From an uncultured Oscillospiraceae bacterium (lineage in GTDB: Bacteria > Bacillota > Clostridia > Oscillospirales > Oscillospiraceae): DNA of 20,304 nt. How positions within the stretch are numbered: the first letter of the stretch is position 1; each line of letters opens with the position of its first letter. A program made the translations under genes and the position numbers. Of the stretch, positions 13,503 through 20,203 are shown one piece after another. The stretch spans positions 1 through 20,304 of the forward strand of contig CAJOCV010000013.1 in assembly GCA_905233785.1 (NCBI GenBank). The letters are read 5' to 3'. The notes beneath the pieces are model-generated. The model searched no databases and had not been told where the DNA came from. It worked only from the letters and a program-made list of their open reading frames with translations.

Positions 13503-14924
13503 ATGTTAGTCAACACCAAAGCACGCATCGGCGTTTTCTCCATCGCGCTGGGCGCGTATCTGCCCCAGTTCCCGTCCCTGGTGCCTGAGTTTGAGGCGCA
13601 GTACGCGGATTTCAAAAAGCGCATCCCCGACTCGGTCGAGCTCATCGACGGCGGCCTTGTCACCACCAAGGAAAAGGCGATGGAGGCCGGCGACAAGTTC
13701 CGCGCGGCCGACGTGGATCTTGTGATCCTCCAGCTTCTGACCTACGCCACGAGCTACAATATGCTCCCCGCCGTGCGCGATCTGGACGTGCCCGTGGTGC
13801 TCGTTAACCTCCAGAAGAAGAAAGCGCCCGACTACCCCAACACCGATACCGCCACCTGGCTGGGCGAGCTCTACGCCTGCGGCGCGGTGGGCGAGATGGT
13901 GGCCGACCTTGAGCGCGCGGGCAAGCGCCACGCCGTCATCACCGGCGTCGTCGAGGGCGGCGACCCGGAGGTGGACGCCGAGATCGCGGACTGGTGCCGC
14001 GCCGCGCAGGTGCGCCGCCGCTTCCGCAACACCAACATTGCCCAGATCGGCAGACCCTACCCCGGCATGATGGATCTGTATATCGACGAAACCAACCTCT
14101 ACCACCGCATGTGGCTCTACACCAAGCAGTTTGACTGGGAGAAGATGTGGGCCATCGCCGACAACATCACCGACGAGGAGGCCATCCGCGCCAAGGCGCA
14201 GGATATTCTCGATACCTTCGACATCGAGGGCGGCGGTACGATCGAAAAGGTCTGGGACATGGCCAAATACGTCGTGGCCTTCGAGCAGTGGGTCAAGGAT
14301 GAGCAGCTCGGCTTTGTCGCCTCCCACTACGACGGCTTTGCCCAGGGCGTGGCCGGAAAGCTGGATTCCATGCTGATTCCCGCCTTCTCCATGCTCATCA
14401 AGCAGGGCACCGCCTGCGCCGTCGAGGGCGACATCAAGGTCGCCATGGCCATGGGCATCCTCAAGGTCATCTCCGGTATGGGTCAGCTCAGCGAAATGTA
14501 CTCCATCGACTTTAACGAGGATATCTGCATCATCGGCCACTCCGGTTCCGGCGACGCGGACATCTCCAAGGCCAAAAAGCCCACGATGAAGATCGTCCCC
14601 GTCTTCCACGGCAAGACCGGCGGCGGCTACCTCACGCAGTTCTACCCCGCTGCTGGCCCCGTCACCTATCTCGGCATCACCCAGGATCGTGACGGTCACT
14701 TCAAGTTCGTCGTGGCCGAGGGCGTGAACGAGGAAGGCCCCATCTTCACCTTCGGCGACACCAATATGCGCACCCGCTTCACCTGCGGCGCGCGGGAATT
14801 CTGCAACAGGTGGAGCGAGGCCGGCCCCACCCACCACATGGCGGCGGCATCCGGCCGCTGGATCGACACCATCCTCAAGGTCGCGAAGATCTTCAACGTC
14901 CCCGTGGACATCGTGACCCGTTGA
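13503..14924 (+). CDS. L-arabinose/L-fucose isomerase-superfamily protein, probable rhamnose isomerase substitute
   Basis: A 473-aa protein of the AraA/FucI ketol-isomerase superfamily. By eye-alignment with E. coli AraA, the four metal ligands are kept at nearly the same positions: Glu308 (in VEGD), Glu331 (SEMYS), His346 (IIGHSG) and His445 (THHM), compared with Glu306, Glu333, His350 and His450. The N-terminal Rossmann-like half includes NTDTATWLGELYACGAVGEM. The start has AAAGGAG at 13486-13492; an earlier in-frame ATG at 13419 lies in the repeat and is rejected. It sits between rhaB and rhaD, where the unrelated RhaA barrel isomerase would be expected. Inference: it converts L-rhamnose (or a similar 6-deoxy sugar such as L-fucose) to the ketose. 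Substrate is not proven by sequence. Confidence 0.8.
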   Translation: MLVNTKARIGVFSIALGAYLPQFPSLVPEFEAQYADFKKRIPDSVELIDGGLVTTKEKAMEAGDKFRAADVDLVILQLLTYATSYNMLPAVRDLDVPVVLVNLQKKKAPDYPNTDTATWLGELYACGAVGEMVADLERAGKRHAVITGVVEGGDPEVDAEIADWCRAAQVRRRFRNTNIAQIGRPYPGMMDLYIDETNLYHRMWLYTKQFDWEKMWAIADNITDEEAIRAKAQDILDTFDIEGGGTIEKVWDMAKYVVAFEQWVKDEQLGFVASHYDGFAQGVAGKLDSMLIPAFSMLIKQGTACAVEGDIKVAMAMGILKVISGMGQLSEMYSIDFNEDICIIGHSGSGDADISKAKKPTMKIVPVFHGKTGGGYLTQFYPAAGPVTYLGITQDRDGHFKFVVAEGVNEEGPIFTFGDTNMRTRFTCGAREFCNRWSEAGPTHHMAAASGRWIDTILKVAKIFNVPVDIVTR

Positions 14925-14926
14925 TC

Positions 14927-15042
14927 TGCCTCCCCTGAAAGGGGAGGTGCCCGAAGGGCGGAGGGGTTTCAAGGCCGTACAGACCCCTCAGTCATGGCCT
15001 CGCGTGAGATCGGCCATGCCAGCTCCCCTTGCAGGGGAGCCA
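14927..15042. repeat. CTCCCC-hairpin repeat between the isomerase and rhaD
   Basis: A 116-base non-coding element made of successive hairpins: CCTCCCC-tgaaa-GGGGAGG (14929-14947), GCCC-gaa-GGGC (14949-14959), GAGGGGT with ACCCCTC (14961-14967 and 14983-14989), CATGGCC with GGCCATG (14993-14999 and 15012-15018), and GCTCCCCT-tgc-AGGGGAGC (15022-15040). The two ends are related inverted hairpins. It resembles the AGCTCCCC...GGGGAGC intergenic repeats I recall from Faecalibacterium and relatives. It ends just before the rhaD ribosome binding site. Confidence 0.8.
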
Positions 15043-15062
15043 AAGATGAAAGGAGATATATT

Positions 15063-15893
15063 ATGAAAGTTTTGGATGCTGAATTTGTAAAGGGCTTTAT
15101 GCGCATGGCGGACGACGGCTGGCAGCAGGGCTGGCATGAGCGCAACGGCGGCAACCTGAGTTACCGCATCAAGCCCGAGGAAGTGGAATCCGTCAGAGAA
15201 GAGCTGCACCCCGGCGAGTGGCGCGAGATCGGCACCTCCGTTCCCAAGCTCGCGGGCGAGTATTTCCTGGTCACCGGCTCCGGCAAGTATTTCCGCAACG
15301 TCACCATCAAGCCCGAGGATTCCTTCTGCATCATCGAGCTGGACGACAAGGGCGAGAACTACCGCATCTGCTGGGGGCTTGTCAACGGCGGCCGCCCGAC
15401 GAGCGAGCTGCCGAGCCACCTGATGAACCATGAAGTCAAGGTCATCGCCACGAACGGCAGGCACCGCGTCATTTACCACTGCCACCCCGCGAACACCATT
15501 GCCCTCACCTTCGTCCTGCCCCTGACGGACGAGGCCTTCACCCGCGAGCTGTGGGAGATGGCGACCGAGTGCCCCGTCGTGTTCCCGGACGGCATCGGCG
15601 TGGTGCCCTGGATGGTGCCCGGCGGCAGAGACATCGCCGTTGCGACCTCGGAGCTGATGAAGAAGTACGATGTGGCGATCTGGGCGCATCACGGCATGTT
15701 CTGCTCCGGCGAGGACTTCGACCTCACCTTCGGCCTCATGCACACCGTCGAGAAGAGCGCCGAGATCCTGGTCAAGGTGCGCTCCATGCAGCCCTACAAG
15801 CGCCAGACCATCCAGCCCGACGATTTCCGTCACCTCGCTGTCGATTTCAAGGTTAACCTGCCTGAGAAGTTTCTCTTCGAGAAGCACGACTAA
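15063..15893 (+). CDS. rhaD: Rhamnulose-1-phosphate aldolase RhaD
   Basis: A class II zinc aldolase (276 aa) that splits L-rhamnulose-1-phosphate into DHAP and L-lactaldehyde. It aligns along its length with E. coli RhaD: WHERNGGNLSYR (24-35), LVTGSGKYFRNV (69-80), SELPSH with catalytic Glu115, zinc ligands His139 and His141 (YHCHPANTIALT) and His210 (WAHHGMF), VVFPDGIGVVPWMVPG (172-187) and FGLMHTVEKSAEILVKV (223-239). The positions are offset by only 2 from the E. coli residues. The start is set by AAAGGAG at 15049-15055, seven bases before the ATG; an in-frame upstream ATG at 14994 lies in the repeat and is rejected. The presence of true RhaD points to rhamnose rather than fucose as the main substrate. 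Confidence 0.96.
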   Translation: MKVLDAEFVKGFMRMADDGWQQGWHERNGGNLSYRIKPEEVESVREELHPGEWREIGTSVPKLAGEYFLVTGSGKYFRNVTIKPEDSFCIIELDDKGENYRICWGLVNGGRPTSELPSHLMNHEVKVIATNGRHRVIYHCHPANTIALTFVLPLTDEAFTRELWEMATECPVVFPDGIGVVPWMVPGGRDIAVATSELMKKYDVAIWAHHGMFCSGEDFDLTFGLMHTVEKSAEILVKVRSMQPYKRQTIQPDDFRHLAVDFKVNLPEKFLFEKHD

Positions 15894-15907
15894 TGTCAGA
15901 TAATCAT

Positions 15908-15935
15908 GAGCATACTCAATATGCTCTGATATAAT
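15908..15935 (+). promoter_or_regulatory. Hairpin and extended -10 before fucO
   Basis: Between rhaD and fucO a 7-bp stem (GAGCATA at 15908-15914, TATGCTC at 15920-15926, 5-base loop) is followed at once by TGATATAAT (15927-15935), a perfect extended -10. There is no T-run, so it is not a terminator. It may be an internal fucO promoter with an overlapping operator, or an RNA processing or stability hairpin. No good -35 is visible. Confidence 0.45.
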
Positions 15936-15968
15936 AACTTTCAAAGTATAAAAAGGAGAATGTAAAAA

Positions 15969-17117
15969 ATGGCCAATCGCATTGTTCTGAATCCTGTTTC
16001 CTACCACGGCGTCGGCGCTGTCGCCGAAATCGGCAATGAGCTTGTGAGCCGCGGCTACAAGCGCGCCTTCATCGCCTCCGGCCGCCATGTTGTGAAGTCC
16101 GGCGAGATCAAGAAGATCACCGACGTGCTGGACGCCAAGGGCATCACCTACACCTTCTACACCGACATCAAGCCCAACCCCACCATCGAGAACGTCCAGA
16201 ACGGCGTCAAGGCTTTTCAGGAATTTGACGCTGACTGCATCGTTGCGGTCGGCGGCGGCTCCGTCATGGACACCTCCAAGGCCATCGGCATCATCATCAA
16301 CAACCCCGAGTTTGCCGACGTCCGCTCTCTTGAGGGCGTAGCCCCCACCAAGAAGCACGCGGTCTTCACCATCGCCGTCCCCACCACCGCCGGCACTGCG
16401 GCAGAGGTCACCATCAACTACGTCATCACCGACGTGGAGAAGAAGCGCAAGTTCGTCTGCGTGGATGTCAACGACATCCCCGAGGTCGCCGTGGTCGATC
16501 CCGAGATGATGTACTCCATGCCCAAGCCCCTGACCGCCGCCACCGGTATGGACGCGCTGACCCACGCCATTGAGGGCTACATCACCAAGGGTCACTGCGC
16601 CATCTCCGATATGTTCCATCTGGAAGCCATCCGCCTGATTGCCAAGAACCTGCGCGCCGCCGTCGAGAACGATCCCTGCGGCCGCGAGGGTATGGCGCTC
16701 GGCCAGTATATCGCCGGCATGGGCTTTAGTAACGTCGGCCTCGGCATCGTCCACTCCATGGCGCACGGTCTGTCCGCCCTGTACGATACCCCGCACGGCG
16801 TCGCCTGCGCGATCCTGCTGCCCCTGGGGCTGGAGTATAACCTCCCCGTCGCGGGCGAGCGCTACCGCGCCATCGGCCGCGCCATGGAGGTTCCCTACAT
16901 TGACAGCATGAACGACGAGGAAGCCGCCAAGGCCACCATCGCCGCCGTGAAGAAGCTGGGTCACGATGTGGGCATCCCCGCCGACCTCAAGGAGATCGTG
17001 AAGGACGAGGACGTGCAGTTCCTGTCTGAGAGCGCCTTTGCCGACGCCTGCTGCCCCGGCAACCCCCGCGACACTTCCGTTGAGGAGATCGCCGCGCTCT
17101 ACCGCAGCCTCATGTAA
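15969..17117 (+). CDS. fucO: Lactaldehyde reductase FucO (iron-dependent alcohol dehydrogenase)
   Basis: FucO (382 aa, same length as E. coli FucO) reduces L-lactaldehyde to 1,2-propanediol with NADH, so the deoxysugar pathway can balance redox without oxygen. The NAD-binding GGGSVMD (95-101), IPTTAGTAAEVT-like segment (138-148) and iron ligands Asp195, His199, His262 and His276 (in TGMDALTHAIEGY, GIVHSMAH and YDTPHGVA) are all present. Stretches such as NNPEFADVRSLEG and ALGQY.AGMGFSNVGLG are nearly identical to the E. coli protein. AAGGAG at 15953-15958 precedes the ATG by 10 bases. It is the last gene of the operon, followed by a perfect terminator. Confidence 0.96.
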   Translation: MANRIVLNPVSYHGVGAVAEIGNELVSRGYKRAFIASGRHVVKSGEIKKITDVLDAKGITYTFYTDIKPNPTIENVQNGVKAFQEFDADCIVAVGGGSVMDTSKAIGIIINNPEFADVRSLEGVAPTKKHAVFTIAVPTTAGTAAEVTINYVITDVEKKRKFVCVDVNDIPEVAVVDPEMMYSMPKPLTAATGMDALTHAIEGYITKGHCAISDMFHLEAIRLIAKNLRAAVENDPCGREGMALGQYIAGMGFSNVGLGIVHSMAHGLSALYDTPHGVACAILLPLGLEYNLPVAGERYRAIGRAMEVPYIDSMNDEEAAKATIAAVKKLGHDVGIPADLKEIVKDEDVQFLSESAFADACCPGNPRDTSVEEIAALYRSLM

Positions 17118-17124
17118 TTTTCTG

Positions 17125-17169
17125 CAAACAAAAAGCTCCCGGAGCGAAGCTCCGGGAGCTTTTTGTTTG
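17125..17169. terminator. Bidirectional intrinsic terminator between fucO and the FUSC-type gene
   Basis: A perfect 21-bp stem (17125-17145 with 17149-17169) closes a GAA loop. The GC-rich core is flanked by an A-run on one side and a T-run on the other, so it ends transcription from both directions. It separates the convergent fucO and FUSC-type genes. Confidence 0.95.
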
Positions 17170-17180
17170 AGTGGTCGTAG

Positions 17181-17215
17181 GGCCGAGCATTGCTCGGCCT
17201 CTCTGACTGGCCGCT
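17181..17215. repeat. GGCCGAGCA palindrome and CAGTG-type remnant
   Basis: GGCCGAGCA (17181-17189) and TGCTCGGCC (17191-17199) form a perfect 9-bp dyad around one base. Directly after it, 17206-17215 is an inverted copy of the decamer AGCGGCCAGT found at the end of the AraC-type gene. The GTAGGGCCGAGC-type dyad looks like another common Clostridial intergenic repeat, here abutting the FUSC-type gene. Confidence 0.5.
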
Positions 17216-17217
17216 GG

Positions 17218-18519
17218 CTACTGTTTTTTCCGCTTGAACCAGCGTTTGATTTTGAGCGGTTCGTAGTAATTGACGACGGTGTTGAGTAAGTGCATGGCGT
17301 CGGACTCGTTCTGATAGGTGCCCGGCAGAAACACGCGCACATCTTCCAGCTCGGGGTTTTTCGCGTGCAGCATCTGCATGAGCTTGTTTTGCGCGCGGCG
17401 GTTGTTGGCCTGCGTGGAGTAGATATAAAGCCCGCTGACGCCCGGCGCGTCGGACTGGGGGCGGATCACGGAGCGCAGGTTTTGATCCCGCAGCAGGTGG
17501 TGCAGCTTCTGATGCAGAAGCTGGATATTGTCGTCCAGGTCGATGATCTTGAAGTATACCAGCTCCTCGTTGCGGTATACTTCGCCGTCCAGGTAGCTGC
17601 GGTAGGGGGAGCGGCGCATCCGGTCATAGACCAGCTTTTCCGCTTCGTTCATGCGCCCTTGATGGAAGATGCAGGTCTTGTTGTTGTGGATGGTATAGAT
17701 AAAATAACTTGCGCCCAGCTTGTCGAGATAATCCCGCAGCCAGATGGAGTTTTCCGGCCTGATGGTCTCGGCGTAGAGGTAGCGGTTTTCATTTGCGTCA
17801 TAGATCGCCGCCCCGTCCATCACGATCTGGCTCATTTGCAGCGCGAAGAAGGCGGGCGCGTGCTCGGACATGAGGCAGATCCTCGCGCCGTCGTTGAGCA
17901 GATAGTTCAGCCGAAACAGCGCCGCCGAGGGGATCTGGGAAAAACGATTCGGCGCCAGATCCTTTGTGCGCAGGAAAAAGACAAGGTTTCGGTTCTTGTC
18001 GCGCGGCAGACGGAAGACGTTTACGGCAATCGCCATAAAGGTGCCGAGCAGCACATCGGAAATGCGATAGAAGGCCTGCTCCAGCGGAGACTCGATCTCC
18101 GGGAAGGCGATCACAATGCAGATAAATACAATGGCGGCGAGGCTGGAGGCGTCCGGCATGCGCATCACGACCGTGGTGTAGAGCGAAACGATCACGCCGA
18201 CAGCCATCATGACATAGAGCAGCAGGCGATAGTCCCCGATCTGCGGGAACACCAGGCAGATCAGCAGAAACAGCAGCCCCCAAAAGGAGCCGACCAGCGT
18301 GCCGGCGACGCGGTTGACGGAAAACTCCCGCGTATCGCGCACATAGGGCTGCAGACAGATGATCGCGGTGATGCAGGCCTCCGAGGAGAGAGCTGCGCCC
18401 TGGATACCGCGCAGGTGGAACACCAGCAGACAGAGAAACACGGCGAGCGCCGTTTTGGTGATGCGCTGCCCGATCCGCGGCAGGCGGAAGGGCTCGCGCG
18501 GGGTGTTGTTAAGACTCAT
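17218..18519 (-). CDS. FUSC/aromatic-acid-exporter-type membrane protein with a degenerate HAD-like C-terminal domain
   Basis: A 433-aa protein. Residues about 20-172 hold roughly six hydrophobic segments and an RVAGTLVGSFWGLLF motif typical of the FUSC/ArAE (DUF939-like) exporters. The cytosolic remainder follows the order of a Cof-type (class IIB) HAD domain: a strand at 179-190, a helix and ICLMSEHAP (214-222) at the motif II position, then MDGAAIYDANENRYLY (234-249), matching the FNGALIYD region. The motif I aspartates are replaced (FFLRTKDLAPN), and the GDGxND position reads PGTYQNESD, so phosphatase activity is unlikely. The start is chosen for its GAGG site and sensible N-terminus; an in-frame TTG at 18621 is less likely. 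Function unknown: perhaps export of small anions, with a ligand-binding pseudoenzyme domain. No partner gene lies in an operon with it. Confidence 0.75.
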   Translation of the reverse strand: MSLNNTPREPFRLPRIGQRITKTALAVFLCLLVFHLRGIQGAALSSEACITAIICLQPYVRDTREFSVNRVAGTLVGSFWGLLFLLICLVFPQIGDYRLLLYVMMAVGVIVSLYTTVVMRMPDASSLAAIVFICIVIAFPEIESPLEQAFYRISDVLLGTFMAIAVNVFRLPRDKNRNLVFFLRTKDLAPNRFSQIPSAALFRLNYLLNDGARICLMSEHAPAFFALQMSQIVMDGAAIYDANENRYLYAETIRPENSIWLRDYLDKLGASYFIYTIHNNKTCIFHQGRMNEAEKLVYDRMRRSPYRSYLDGEVYRNEELVYFKIIDLDDNIQLLHQKLHHLLRDQNLRSVIRPQSDAPGVSGLYIYSTQANNRRAQNKLMQMLHAKNPELEDVRVFLPGTYQNESDAMHLLNTVVNYYEPLKIKRWFKRKKQ

Positions 18520-18536
18520 GGGATAAACCTCAAAGC

Positions 18537-18556
18537 GAAGCGGCCAATGCCGCTTC
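18537..18556. promoter_or_regulatory. Hairpin in the leader of the FUSC-type gene
   Basis: A perfect 8-bp stem (GAAGCGGC with GCCGCTTC) with a 4-base loop lies between the candidate promoter and the ribosome binding site. On the minus strand it has no T-run, so it is not an obvious terminator. A role in message stability or regulation is possible but not shown. Confidence 0.4.
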
Positions 18557-18592
18557 TTTATAAAATATCTTTCTTTCTCTTTTAGATGCCGT

Positions 18593-18621
18593 ATTTTACA
18601 CAGCTTCACAGGAAAAAGCAA
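18593..18621 (-). promoter_or_regulatory. Candidate promoter of the FUSC-type gene
   Basis: Minus-strand TTGCTT (18616-18621) and TAAAAT (18593-18598) are 17 bases apart. The -10 is good and the -35 weak (3 of 6). It would give a leader of about 65 bases. It starts just 24 bases from the divergent NSS gene promoter. Confidence 0.5.
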
Positions 18622-18644
18622 GCCCTGAAAATGTAAAAAAATTG

Positions 18645-18673
18645 TTTACACGCGGAACGCTTTGTGTTACAAT
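18645..18673 (+). promoter_or_regulatory. Promoter of the NSS transporter gene
   Basis: TTTACA (18645-18650) and TACAAT (18668-18673) are exactly 17 bases apart, each 5 of 6 to consensus, with TGT before the -10 (extended -10). The leader of about 55 bases contains a stem-loop, CCATTTAA with TTAAATGG (18687-18694 and 18707-18714), just ahead of the AAGGAGG ribosome binding site. Confidence 0.8.
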
Positions 18674-18734
18674 ACCAATAATTCAGCCATTTAAAGCAAT
18701 CAATCGTTAAATGGATGAGAGAAGGAGGTAAATT

Positions 18735-20069
18735 ATGGAACGCGAGAGCTTTAAATCCCGTCTGGGATTTATTCTTGTCAGTGCCGGCTGCGCCATCGGC
18801 TGCGGCAATGTGTGGAAATTCCCCTGGATGACCGGGCAGTATGGCGGCGGCGGTTTCGTTCTGGTGTATGTGCTGTGCCTGCTTCTGCTGGGGCTTCCCT
18901 CCATGACCATGGAGTTTGCCATCGGCCGCGCGGCGCAGGCAAGCCCCGTGAAGATGTATCAGAAGCTGGAAAAGCCCGGTCAGAAGTGGCATATCCACGG
19001 CCTCTTCGCCCTCCTGGGCAACATCGCGCTGATGGCCTTCTACACGGTGGTCACCGGCTGGATGATCTATTACTTCGTGCGTTTTGTGACCGGTCAGACG
19101 GCGGAGCTCGGCTTTGTGCAGATGATCACCAACCCGGGCGTGAACGTGGTGTACCTGCTGATCGCGGTGGTGCTGGGCTTCGGCGTGCTGAGCTTCCACC
19201 TGCAGCGCGGTCTGGAGACGGTCACCAAGTATCTGATGACGGCGCTGTTCGTGCTGATGCTGGTGCTGTCCATCCACAGCGCCACGCTGCCCGGCGCGGG
19301 GGAGGGGCTCAGGTTCTATCTGGTGCCCGACTTCGGCAAGATTGACGGCGGCGTTATCGTGGCGGCTATGAACCAGGCCTTCTTCACCCTGAGCATCGGG
19401 ATCGGCTCCATGGCCATCTTCGGCAGCTACATCGGCAAGGATCGCGCACTGCTGGGCGAGTCGGTGAATGTCATTCTGCTCGACACCTTTGTGGCCATCA
19501 TGGCGGGCTTCATCATCTTCCCGGCCTGCTTCACCTTCAATATCGAGGTGGACGCCGGCCCCGGCCTCCTGTTCAACACGATGGCGACGGTCTTTAACAA
19601 CATGGCCGGCGGGCGCATCTGGGGCAGTCTCTTCTTCCTGTTCATGGTTTTTGCCGCCCTCTCGACGGAGCTTGCGGTGTTTGAAAACATTCTTGCCTGC
19701 GTCCGCGAGCTCACAGGCTGGAGCCGCGTCAAGGGCTCTGTCGTATGCGGCGTCGGTATCTTTCTCCTGGCTCTGACAACGGCTTTGGGCTACAGCGTGT
19801 TCCACTTCCAGCCCTTTGCCGACGGCAGCGCCTGGCTGGACTTTTGGGACTTCATTGTCAGCACCAACCTTCTGCCGCTCGGCGCACTGGTGTTTTCTCT
19901 GTTCTGCTGCTTTCAGAGCGGTTGGGGCTGGGAGAACTTTGTGAAGGAGGCCAACGCCGGAAAGGGTCTCAAGGTACGTAGTTGGATGAAGCCCGTGTTC
20001 TGCTATGTGGTGCCCATCTGCATCGCGGTGGTCTACCTCTACGGTCTGTTCACCTTCCAGTGGAAATAA
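18735..20069 (+). CDS. Sodium-dependent transporter of the neurotransmitter:sodium symporter (NSS/SNF) family
   Basis: A 444-aa integral membrane protein with 11 or so hydrophobic segments, in line with short bacterial NSS members (LeuT, TnaT, MhsT group). SRLGFILVSAGCAIGCGNVWKFP (8-30) is the unwound first helix; Asn24 corresponds to the LeuT sodium ligand Asn27. YGGGGFVLVY (36-45), EFAIGR (60-65), the sixth-helix FFTLSIGIGS (216-225) and ALSTELA with Ser310 and Thr311 (eighth helix, second sodium site) are in order. LeuT Asn21 is Cys19 here. Family members import amino acids, often hydrophobic or aromatic, with sodium; the substrate cannot be told from sequence. A strong AAGGAGG at 18722-18728 sets the start. 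It is a single-gene unit, divergent from the FUSC-type gene. Confidence 0.93.
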   Translation: MERESFKSRLGFILVSAGCAIGCGNVWKFPWMTGQYGGGGFVLVYVLCLLLLGLPSMTMEFAIGRAAQASPVKMYQKLEKPGQKWHIHGLFALLGNIALMAFYTVVTGWMIYYFVRFVTGQTAELGFVQMITNPGVNVVYLLIAVVLGFGVLSFHLQRGLETVTKYLMTALFVLMLVLSIHSATLPGAGEGLRFYLVPDFGKIDGGVIVAAMNQAFFTLSIGIGSMAIFGSYIGKDRALLGESVNVILLDTFVAIMAGFIIFPACFTFNIEVDAGPGLLFNTMATVFNNMAGGRIWGSLFFLFMVFAALSTELAVFENILACVRELTGWSRVKGSVVCGVGIFLLALTTALGYSVFHFQPFADGSAWLDFWDFIVSTNLLPLGALVFSLFCCFQSGWGWENFVKEANAGKGLKVRSWMKPVFCYVVPICIAVVYLYGLFTFQWK

Positions 20070-20077
20070 ACGTAAGA

Positions 20078-20119
20078 AAGCGCTGATGAAATCCCTTTTT
20101 GCCGATTTCATCAGCGCTT
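20078..20119. repeat. Large perfect hairpin after the NSS gene
   Basis: AAGCGCTGATGAAATC (20078-20093) and its exact complement (20104-20119) form a 16-bp stem with a 10-base loop containing a T-run. The expected T-tail after the stem is absent, so it is at best an unusual terminator for the NSS gene. It starts 8 bases after the stop codon. Confidence 0.7.
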
Positions 20120-20155
20120 CCTCAATGGAAGAATCGTATCAAGCCGTTCTGCTCG

Positions 20156-20194
20156 AAAAAGCGTACGGGGAGCTTTTTGAAAGCCCCCCGTACG
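20156..20194 (-). terminator. Intrinsic terminator of the Hsp20 gene
   Basis: On the minus strand a 12-bp stem with one mismatch (20183-20194 with 20162-20173, 9-base loop) is followed by CTTTTT (20156-20161). It begins 10 bases after the Hsp20 stop and fits a Rho-independent terminator for that gene. Confidence 0.85.
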
Positions 20195-20203
20195 AGAGAA
20201 GCA

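Noticed and set aside
13506..14972. Open frame opposite the sugar isomerase
   Set aside because: Antisense shadow; the plus-strand protein has family motifs and metal ligands.
13406..15042. CRISPR-like array from the repeated hairpins
   Set aside because: The two elements are unrelated in sequence, single copies, and flank a gene; no regular repeat-spacer pattern.
14988..17342. 784-codon open frame opposite rhaD and fucO
   Set aside because: Antisense shadow across two strongly conserved enzymes, a repeat and a terminator; composition is not protein-like.
18520..18621. TTG start giving the FUSC-type protein 34 more residues
   Set aside because: It coincides with the candidate -35 box and has no convincing ribosome binding site; the downstream ATG has GAGG and a normal N-terminus.
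18606..20111. 501-codon open frame opposite the NSS transporter
   Set aside because: Antisense shadow rich in His, Glu and Gln; no start signal; the plus-strand transporter is clear.
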